DNA from: an uncultured Erysipelotrichaceae bacterium
GTDB lineage: Bacteria > Bacillota_I > Bacilli_A > RF39 > UBA660
Direction of reading: 5' to 3'
Assembly: GCA_902766135.1 (NCBI GenBank)
Contig: CACXCK010000060.1
Location: forward strand, 1 to 24,929
DNA length: 24,929 nt
The notes under the pieces are model-generated. The model saw only the letters and a program-made list of their open reading frames with translations, did not search any database and was not told where the DNA came from. Positions 6,467 through 12,885 of the stretch are shown here, one piece after another. The position numbers were made by a program, and so were the translations under genes. Every line of letters starts with the position of its first letter. The stretch's first letter is position 1.

Positions 6467-8167
6467 TCAAACACTCAAAGTGAATGGGGCACTTGGTGTT
6501 CCTTCCCCTGAAATTTGGACAGAGGATATCAGAAACAAGGCCGGCCGGACAACATAGAGATTGAAAGCAGTGCGGTTGCTGACACGCCCGCCTGAATACA
6601 CGCTGAACACATAGACAGAATAGATGGAATACGCAAACGGCGACATTGTCCATTGATATGTTGAATTATATAACCAGTCATTTGTATAACAATTGTTGGT
6701 ATCGTAATTATTAAGATTGGTATTTGCAAGACAATTTGTTCTTGCTTCTCCTCCTACTGCATACCCATAATCTGATGGACTCATTAAGCCTACATATCCT
6801 TCCCATGTTGTTGTTCTATTTACTGTATCATTACACCAGGAACCTGAAGTACATATCTTTCCAGTATTATTACTTCTTTCGTATTCATAGAATTTACTTG
6901 CAAGTCCTAATCCATCTCCGCTTTTAAAATCATCATTTTCCCCTTGACTTCCTAAGTTCCATGTATGTTTATCTATCATGCTTTTAGCTGATTCACTAAG
7001 TCCTGTTGCACTAAAATCACAGGTAGTATAGGCATTTTTACTTGAATTATAGCAATTTCCTGACTGTTTATTCCAGTACAAACTATTATTGGCATAAGTA
7101 CCTGAAATCGTATTTCCTGAACTATCTTCAGCTAAATTCGTATCAAACCCTGGGTTTAATAGTTTCATTAAGTCTGCTCCCTTGTATGTTCCTGACTCTC
7201 CCCATTGATTAATTCCGTATCCTTTATTTACACTTGATGCAGATGTATCCCATGAATACCCACCTATGGATTCATTCCTGATCAGTTTAATTTGGTTATC
7301 AAACACTCCTATGATTCTCCAGCCTGCTTCTTCTCCATTAAAAGTAACATAGTTGCATGGATTAGACCCTACATATCTTAGGTTTCCAAAGTCGTCATAG
7401 GCTAAAGTGTTGGTACACCCAGATGCATCTGTTCCTTTATCTATAACTGCTGTACTCGCAGGGTCTGCATCCCCTACAAGGCTAAGAATTGCATCAGCAG
7501 CATATTTAGTCTTCTCTTTTAAATACTTAACTGTAATCTTACTACTAAAATTATAACCTTGTTGACTGTTTTGATCACCATTATTTAAATATTCATATAC
7601 GGCATAATACGTATAATATCCATCTGGTGTTACTGTAGGTATCGTAAATGCATCATTTAAAATAGTAAATTCTACTTGTTCTAAAACTGTTTTAGAAGTA
7701 GAAACTAAACTATCTTCATAAACTTTAGTTAAAGTGCCATTAACATTTAAAGTATCTTGCTTTACAAATTGATTATTTATAATCGTTAAACTTCCTTCTT
7801 CTCTTGTTAAATTATTAACACCTGTATTACTTGATTTGTAAAGAGTAAGTTTTATATCATTTAAAAACACTTCAGGGACATTGGCTTGTAAGTCTATTTC
7901 ATATACGTTAGACCCATCTTGATAAGGCGATATTGTAAACTCTTGAACACCAATAAAACCAGGATATATTTCATCTAAGTTAGCAGTATCAAAAGTATTA
8001 CCACCGTTAAACTCCACTTCCCCGATTTGACTTGTAACCGTAGTTGAAGTTGCATTAACATCTGTGGTGCCACTAACACCAGAAGCGTAATAAGCATATG
8101 TAATACTTAAAGTAACAACCAATATACTTAGAATAACTATTAATAATATAACTCTTTTTTTATTCAT
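6467..8167 (-). CDS. Secreted surface protein with a probable hypervariable C-terminus
   Basis: The protein has 566 residues from the ATG at 8167 (AGGAGACAGGAC just before it). A longer frame to 8251 exists, but it starts upstream of the promoter at 8192-8220 and is rejected. A SipW-class-like signal/anchor (ending SITYAYY) is followed by a beta domain with IYPGFIGVQ, shared with the 1-1001 paralogue. From ~residue 265 comes a long extracellular domain with many Trp, Asn, Gly and Cys (NYVTFNGEEAGWRIIG; YVGLMSPSDYGYAVGG; YQWTMSP; VVRPALFL). The order W-x-M-S-P...G-G-x-V...V-R-P-A resembles C-type-lectin/FGE-like folds used by diversity-generating retroelement targets. The last ~190 bp are far richer in G+C than the rest. 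The stop is TGA. Role inferred: ligand-binding display protein. Confidence 0.75.
   Translation of the reverse strand: MNKKRVILLIVILSILVVTLSITYAYYASGVSGTTDVNATSTTVTSQIGEVEFNGGNTFDTANLDEIYPGFIGVQEFTISPYQDGSNVYEIDLQANVPEVFLNDIKLTLYKSSNTGVNNLTREEGSLTIINNQFVKQDTLNVNGTLTKVYEDSLVSTSKTVLEQVEFTILNDAFTIPTVTPDGYYTYYAVYEYLNNGDQNSQQGYNFSSKITVKYLKEKTKYAADAILSLVGDADPASTAVIDKGTDASGCTNTLAYDDFGNLRYVGSNPCNYVTFNGEEAGWRIIGVFDNQIKLIRNESIGGYSWDTSASSVNKGYGINQWGESGTYKGADLMKLLNPGFDTNLAEDSSGNTISGTYANNSLYWNKQSGNCYNSSKNAYTTCDFSATGLSESAKSMIDKHTWNLGSQGENDDFKSGDGLGLASKFYEYERSNNTGKICTSGSWCNDTVNRTTTWEGYVGLMSPSDYGYAVGGEARTNCLANTNLNNYDTNNCYTNDWLYNSTYQWTMSPFAYSIYSVYVFSVYSGGRVSNRTAFNLYVVRPALFLISSVQISGEGTPSAPFTLSV
6548..6637 (-). 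other. Candidate DGR variable region
   Basis: Codons for residues 511-540 of the surface protein. Counted by eye, 25 of 30 codons end in C or T, and only 14 of 90 bases are A on the coding strand. The mixed residues (F, Y, S, I, V, R, N, T, L) are what adenine-directed mutation of AAC/AAT codons gives. The block lies between constant W-T-M-S-P and V-R-P-A-L-F-L, just before the gene end. No reverse transcriptase or template copy is in this window, so this rests on pattern alone. Confidence 0.5.
7512..8167 (-). repeat. Long direct repeat shared with 352-1001
   Basis: This is the second copy of the N-terminal coding block described at 352-1001, in the same orientation, about 7.2 kb away. The two genes diverge after the SSKITVKY codons. 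Confidence 0.75.
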
Positions 8168-8191
8168 GTCCTGTCTCCTATTTACATATAA

Positions 8192-8220
8192 ATTATATAA
8201 TAAATCACAATTTCTATCAA
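8192..8220 (-). promoter_or_regulatory. Sigma-A promoter of the surface-protein gene
   Basis: TTGATA (8220-8215), 17-nt spacer, TATAAT (8197-8192) on the minus strand, 25 nt before the ATG at 8167. Near-consensus. Confidence 0.75.
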
Positions 8221-8221
8221 T

Positions 8222-8248
8222 AAAAAACATCCTCATATGAGGATGTTT
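8222..8248 (-). terminator. Terminator of the 8258-8923 gene
   Basis: A perfect 24-nt palindrome (8225-8248) centred on CATATG, followed by a T run on the minus strand. It sits directly after the TAG stop of the membrane-protein gene and ahead of the next promoter. Confidence 0.85.
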
Positions 8249-8257
8249 CAAATATAA

Positions 8258-8923
8258 CTAACTAAAAATTTTAGGTAATATGTAACCTACAACAAATACT
8301 GCTACCGCAATTGTACAAACAAATGCATAAATAACTTTGTTTTTATCAATTTCAAATGATTCAAAATATCCATGATATAATGCATAATTATAAATCATAG
8401 AACCAAGAACAAAAACAATAACAGCTAAAGTAACATTTACATACATTAAAATGCCTGTTAATAATACTACTACCGATAAAATAACAGAAGCTGTTCCAAC
8501 TAAGGCAAAACTCTTCTTGATATCCGCGTCCTTTACTTTAAATAGAGGACCTGCAAATACATGAAGCATTGAAGCAATCACAGCATAATAAGCAACACAG
8601 TAAAGCATAACTGTAATAATAATCTTAAATGCACTGTCTTTTAAAGCTCCAGAACTAATTCCCATCATTCCATAATAAAATCCCATACCTGATGCACTAA
8701 ATAGTTCTTTTATTGCCAAATAAGATACAATACCAGCAAGTAAACTACTAATACCTATCAAAATTAAACCTAAAACAAAATTATTAGTTTTAGCATACTT
8801 TTTAATTGTATCAACAGGTTTCTTAAAAATCTCCTTTACAATATCAAGACCATCCTTAACATAATCAGGATTATTAGAAACTTTTACTGTCTCCTTTTTT
8901 TCTTCTTTTTCCACACATCTCAC
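8258..8923 (-). CDS. Five-helix membrane protein, Yip1/DUF6574-like
   Basis: The protein has up to 221 residues. A charged N-terminus (EKEEKKETVKVSNNPDYVKD) leads to a KPVDTIKKY motif, typical of Firmicutes proteins with a short cytoplasmic head and a Yip1-like membrane domain. Five hydrophobic segments follow: ~48-72, ~98-121, ~138-160, ~163-180 and ~197-218. The function is unknown. There are two candidate GTG starts, at 8923 and 8914; the second has GAGTGAG at a better distance, so the true protein may lack three residues. It stands between sigE and the surface-protein gene with its own terminator. A TATACT box lies about 20 nt upstream. Confidence 0.6.
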   Translation of the reverse strand: MRCVEKEEKKETVKVSNNPDYVKDGLDIVKEIFKKPVDTIKKYAKTNNFVLGLILIGISSLLAGIVSYLAIKELFSASGMGFYYGMMGISSGALKDSAFKIIITVMLYCVAYYAVIASMLHVFAGPLFKVKDADIKKSFALVGTASVILSVVVLLTGILMYVNVTLAVIVFVLGSMIYNYALYHGYFESFEIDKNKVIYAFVCTIAVAVFVVGYILPKIFS

Positions 8924-8976
8924 TCACTTTCTGACTATAGTATAATATTAAATGTATGAAAAAACAATCATTTTTT

Positions 8977-9663
8977 TTACATACTAACATTAAAAAAATG
9001 TTTAATATTTTTTATAACTTTTTTCTCAATTCGTGAAATATAAGACTGACTTATCCCTAGAATATCTGCAACTTCTTTTTGTGTATAACTCCTTGTATTA
9101 TTAAGTCCATAACGCATAACCATTATTTGTCTTTCCCTCTCATTTAGTTTATTTATTTCTGAAGAAACAAACTTACTTTCTATTTTCTTAATATAACTAT
9201 CACTTACTAGATCAGAATCAGTTCCTAAAACATCCTCTAAATGTAATTCATTACCTTCACTGTCATAATTTAAACTATCTTCCAAAGATACTTCTTTCCG
9301 TCTTTTTTTATTTTTTCTAATATACATTAATATTTCATTAGCAATACATCTAGAAGCATATGTAGCGAGCTTAATATTCTTATCAATCTTATATGTTTCA
9401 ATCCCCTTAATTAAGCCAATTGACCCAATACTTATTAAATCTTCCATATCATAACCTGTACTCTCATACTTCTTTGCTAAAAAAACAACTAACCTTAAAT
9501 TATGCTCTATTAAAGTTTCCCGAGCATCATCACTCCCTTTATGCATCTCTATTAATAAAGCTCTTTCCTGTTCCAAATCAAGTGGGGGTGGAAGCTTATC
9601 ACTACTCCCAATATAAAAACATTCATTATATTTTTTTAACCAACGAAGTATTTTCTTTATCAT
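8977..9663 (-). CDS. sigE: Sporulation sigma factor SigE precursor
   Basis: Early mother-cell sigma factor, made as inactive pro-SigE and activated by SpoIIGA. The protein has 228 residues. YIGSSDKLPPPL (17-28) matches the YIGGSEALPPPL processing region of B. subtilis SigE. Region 2 has DLISIGSIGLIKG and KLATYASRCIANEILMYIRK; region 4 ends with the helix-turn-helix YTQKEVADILGISQSYISRI. I chose the ATG at 9663 rather than 9678: GGAGGA lies 5 nt before it, and it overlaps the spoIIGA stop as ATGA. The pro-sequence is then only ~17 residues, shorter than the ~27 of B. subtilis. SigK is the alternative, but the spoIIGA neighbour and the LPPPL region settle it. Confidence 0.93.
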   Translation of the reverse strand: MIKKILRWLKKYNECFYIGSSDKLPPPLDLEQERALLIEMHKGSDDARETLIEHNLRLVVFLAKKYESTGYDMEDLISIGSIGLIKGIETYKIDKNIKLATYASRCIANEILMYIRKNKKRRKEVSLEDSLNYDSEGNELHLEDVLGTDSDLVSDSYIKKIESKFVSSEINKLNERERQIMVMRYGLNNTRSYTQKEVADILGISQSYISRIEKKVIKNIKHFFNVSM

Positions 9664-10409
9664 AGTTCCTCCAAACATTTAATATTTAATATACAATCAG
9701 TAGTCCCATTCATTAAATTATTATTACTAACCCCTACATAACAATTTTGAATTTTTTTTCCTTCCACAAAAATATTACATACCCTAATACATTTTAATAG
9801 CCCATGTCCATTCAAAGTATTAAAAGGAACATATATAGTACAATAATCGTAAGTTGGAATCAAACCATCACGTACTAAAATAATCGGTCGATGCGTAAAT
9901 GGTTCAATTAACTTATTACCAGTATCTAAATACATATTTAAAAAAACAATTTTGCCCTTATAAAATTCAATATATCCCGTATATAAATGCTGGTACACAA
10001 CTCTTCTTTTATATAACTTCATAAAAAGATATGCACTTAAAGGTCCAAATAGAACTACTAATATAACATAAATTAAATTTGCTTCACTTATTAAATATAA
10101 AAAATAACAACAACCAGCCGTAATAGTTCCGAGCATATAAAAATAAATAACATTTTCTAAAACATAATGAAAAGACTTTGCTCGAAAAGAAATAATACAC
10201 ATCATAGTACTACTAAGTACTCTAATACCAAGCATCATAATTTTATTAATATCAAGTACTAAAAAAATTAATGATAATTCACCAATAAAACTTGCTAGAA
10301 AAATTCTTCTAAATGAAGCTTGCCTTTTAAGTATTTTATTAACACAAATTAAGAGTATTAAATCCATTATATAATTTATAACTAGTAAAACATCAACATA
10401 TATAACCAT
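9660..10409 (-). CDS. spoIIGA: Sigma-E processing peptidase SpoIIGA
   Basis: Membrane aspartic protease that cleaves pro-SigE at the sporulation septum after a forespore signal. The protein has 249 residues, shorter than the ~309 of B. subtilis. Residues 1-~130 hold five hydrophobic helices (start MVIYVDVLLVINYIMDLILL). The soluble protease domain follows with the catalytic D162-T-G-N165 (MYLDTGNKLIEPF), then IILV and the YVPFNTLNGHGLL strand region. A strong AGGAGGT lies 6 nt before the ATG. The TGA stop overlaps the sigE start, so the two are translationally coupled, as in the spoIIG operon. No convincing sigma-A box was found just upstream; a terminator (10434-10467) occupies that gap. Confidence 0.9.
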   Translation of the reverse strand: MVIYVDVLLVINYIMDLILLICVNKILKRQASFRRIFLASFIGELSLIFLVLDINKIMMLGIRVLSSTMMCIISFRAKSFHYVLENVIYFYMLGTITAGCCYFLYLISEANLIYVILVVLFGPLSAYLFMKLYKRRVVYQHLYTGYIEFYKGKIVFLNMYLDTGNKLIEPFTHRPIILVRDGLIPTYDYCTIYVPFNTLNGHGLLKCIRVCNIFVEGKKIQNCYVGVSNNNLMNGTTDCILNIKCLEEL

Positions 10410-10433
10410 TTAACACCTCCTAAAGTATTTTAC

Positions 10434-10467
10434 AAAAAAAAGACAATAAACTATGTCGTTTACTGTC
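10434..10467 (-). terminator. Terminator of the CtpE-like ATPase gene
   Basis: GACAGTAAAC-GACATA-GTTTATTGTC (10467-10442, one G-T) followed by eight T on the minus strand. It starts 5 nt past the TAG stop. Confidence 0.88.
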
Positions 10468-10472
10468 AAAAA

Positions 10473-12836
10473 CTAACGCTCTACAAGAATAGTAGGATCA
10501 AATTTATGAAATAACCACGTTATAAAGAAATTTAATCTTCGATAAATATATAGAGAATCAATTGTAAGTACTAAACCAATTAAAACCGTAACATTATTAA
10601 GTGGCATTAAATTAAAGAATTCATATTGAAATAATAAACAATATAAATAACCACCAAACATCACAAAGAATAATGAACCACGAAGAATTGTAAAAGGTTT
10701 ACATATCTTATATAAATAAATAAAACCTGTAACACTAGTAAGTAAAACTGTTAATGAACTCTGCATATCATAAGGAAGTTCAAATATTCTCGTAAAACAA
10801 GTAACTAATACAGCATTAAAGAAAACCGTTAAAGCAGTTGGCAAACTTCTACTAACTATTTTTAATAAGAAATTACCTCTAACCAAATCATGATTAGGTT
10901 CTAAAGCTAAGATAAAAGAAGGAGTCCCTATCGTAAAAGTTGTAATTAAAGTAAGTTGTATAGGAACAAAGAAATAACGCGTTGATACACATATACTAAA
11001 TAAAATTAATAATACCGTATAAATAGTTTTAACAAGTAACAATGAAGCACTTCTCTCTACATTATTAATTGTTCTTCTTCCTTCAGATACAACTTCTGGT
11101 AATGAAGAAAAATCATTATTTAATAACACCAACTGAGCAACGTTCTTAGCTGCATCAGAGCCACTTGCTACTGAAATAGCACAATCACTTTGTTTTAATG
11201 CTAATACATCATTTATTCCATCTCCAGTCATAGCAACTGTATGTCCAGATTCTTGTAAAATACTAACCAATAGTTTCTTTTGACTAGGTGTTACACGTCC
11301 AAATATTTGATAGTTATTAACCTCCTCTCGAAGTTCCGTTTCATTTAAATGACCAACATCAATTCCTTTTAAATCATCTAAGCCAACCTTCTTAGCAATA
11401 TTTAAAACCGTCTTAACTTGATCTCCAGAAATGATTTTAACCGCTACTCCCTGCTTTTTAAAATAATCTAATGTATCTTTACTACTAGGTCTTATAACAT
11501 CTTCTAAAACAATAAAACCAAGTATTTTTAAATTTTTAGGATTTTCGCTTATTCCCTGTCTATTACGAACAACAGTAAGAACTCTATAATCTTCTAAATA
11601 TGGTTCGACCATATCACTATATTCTTTTGGTATATTACTAAGCAAAAAATCACTAGCCCCAATATAAATAGTCCCCATATCTTTAAACTCTATCCCTGAA
11701 AACTTTCTTTCTGATGAAAAAAGAATTTGATTAACTTTTATAAATGGCTCATCAGTTTTAAAATGTTCCTTTAAAGCTTTCATTGTATCATTATTATCTT
11801 CACTCAAAGTAGCATAACTTGCTAAAATACTGTTCAACTCATCTTCACTAACACCATCATATGGTACAGTTTTAACAACATTCATTCTTCCTTCAGTAAT
11901 AGTTCCCGTCTTATCTAAACATATAACATCTACTCTTGCTAAAGTCTCAATGCAATATAACTGTTGAACTAAAACTTTATACTTAGAAAGCCTAATAACA
12001 CTTACGGCCATAACCGAACTAGTTAATAGAACAAGACCTTCAGGTATCATCCCTATTAATGCAGCAACAGTCGTAAAAATAGCTTCAAAAGCATTTCCCG
12101 TTACATGATATTGACTATAAAACATAATAACAGATATCGGAATAATAAGTAATGATAATACTTTGAGTAACTTTTCAAAAGATTCTAAAATAACAGAATT
12201 AACTTTTTTCTCATATTTAGCTTCTCGTGAAATAGTAGAAACATAATTATCAGACCCGATATGTTCCACCTTACAATAGGCACTACCACTTACTACAAAA
12301 GACCCGGATAATACCAAATCACCCTTTTTTTTAGCTACGGGATCACTTTCACCAGTTAAAGAATCTTCATTTACTTCTAAAGAACCATCCATTAAAATGG
12401 CATCAACTACAACTTGATGTCCCGTTTCAATTCTAATTACATCATCTAAAACTAATTCTTCTAAGCCAAGTTCTTTCCACACCCCATCACGAATTGTAGT
12501 AACCTTAAATTCAGATAACATTGATAACTTATCTATTATTTTTTTTGATATTACCTCTTCAATAATACTTATAATCGAGTTTATTATAATAACGCCCATA
12601 AATAAACAGTTTTTAAGTCCTTGCAATAACTGTCCATTTAATAATCCAGCTAAAAAAACCGCAGCCCCCAAAGCAATATTTAAAAAATTAAAGTAAGTAA
12701 AAAAATTATCTTTAACAATTTGCTTAATTGTTTTTGTTTTAGGCTGATCATCATAGTTTACAAGTCCTTCACTAATTCTTAAATCAACTTGCTCTTTAGT
12801 TAAGCCATCTTTTATACTAGGGTTAAAACGTTCCAT
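10473..12836 (-). CDS. Cation-translocating P-type ATPase, CtpE-like
   Basis: The protein has 787 residues from the ATG at 12836 (GGTGAT upstream; the earlier in-frame ATG at 12848 has no ribosome site). P-type motifs in order: actuator TGES (161-164), PEGL in M4 (265-268), phosphorylated D308 in DKTGT, and the late TGDGIND hinge, followed by about six C-terminal helices. GMIPEGLVLLTSSVMAVSV lacks the PEGLP of classical calcium pumps and resembles the CtpE group, reported in mycobacteria to take up calcium. Substrate here is inferred. There is no N-terminal metal-binding CxxC. It has its own promoter inside the 3' end of the next ATPase gene and ends at a strong terminator before spoIIGA. Confidence 0.85.
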   Translation of the reverse strand: MERFNPSIKDGLTKEQVDLRISEGLVNYDDQPKTKTIKQIVKDNFFTYFNFLNIALGAAVFLAGLLNGQLLQGLKNCLFMGVIIINSIISIIEEVISKKIIDKLSMLSEFKVTTIRDGVWKELGLEELVLDDVIRIETGHQVVVDAILMDGSLEVNEDSLTGESDPVAKKKGDLVLSGSFVVSGSAYCKVEHIGSDNYVSTISREAKYEKKVNSVILESFEKLLKVLSLLIIPISVIMFYSQYHVTGNAFEAIFTTVAALIGMIPEGLVLLTSSVMAVSVIRLSKYKVLVQQLYCIETLARVDVICLDKTGTITEGRMNVVKTVPYDGVSEDELNSILASYATLSEDNNDTMKALKEHFKTDEPFIKVNQILFSSERKFSGIEFKDMGTIYIGASDFLLSNIPKEYSDMVEPYLEDYRVLTVVRNRQGISENPKNLKILGFIVLEDVIRPSSKDTLDYFKKQGVAVKIISGDQVKTVLNIAKKVGLDDLKGIDVGHLNETELREEVNNYQIFGRVTPSQKKLLVSILQESGHTVAMTGDGINDVLALKQSDCAISVASGSDAAKNVAQLVLLNNDFSSLPEVVSEGRRTINNVERSASLLLVKTIYTVLLILFSICVSTRYFFVPIQLTLITTFTIGTPSFILALEPNHDLVRGNFLLKIVSRSLPTALTVFFNAVLVTCFTRIFELPYDMQSSLTVLLTSVTGFIYLYKICKPFTILRGSLFFVMFGGYLYCLLFQYEFFNLMPLNNVTVLIGLVLTIDSLYIYRRLNFFITWLFHKFDPTILVER

Positions 12837-12856
12837 ACTAATCACCATCGAGCAAT

Positions 12857-12885
12857 ATTATAACACATTTACAACTACACACCAA
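12857..12885 (-). promoter_or_regulatory. Promoter of the CtpE-like ATPase, inside the upstream gene's end
   Basis: TTGGTG (12885-12880), 17-nt spacer, TATAAT (12862-12857) on the minus strand, with TGT directly before the -10 (extended -10). The -35 lies in the last codons of the PMCA-type gene. Confidence 0.55.

Noticed and set aside
6435..6729. Extra minus-strand open frames over the GC-rich end of the surface-protein gene
   Set aside because: They lack ribosome sites and known motifs; the gene frame carries the family motifs through to its own stop and terminator. They are open only because the block is GC-rich.
8168..8251. Longer N-terminus of the surface protein
   Set aside because: It would begin upstream of the near-consensus promoter at 8192-8220 and inside the preceding terminator.
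8961..8991. Inverted repeat after the sigE stop (GTATG...CATAC with A/T runs)
   Set aside because: The stem is mostly A-T with a bulge and no T run follows, so it is not a convincing terminator.
10454..10470. Two Spo0A-box-like heptamers (TGTCGTT, TGTCAAA) 10 bp apart upstream of spoIIGA
   Set aside because: Neither matches the consensus, and both lie in the terminator hairpin of the preceding gene, which explains them.
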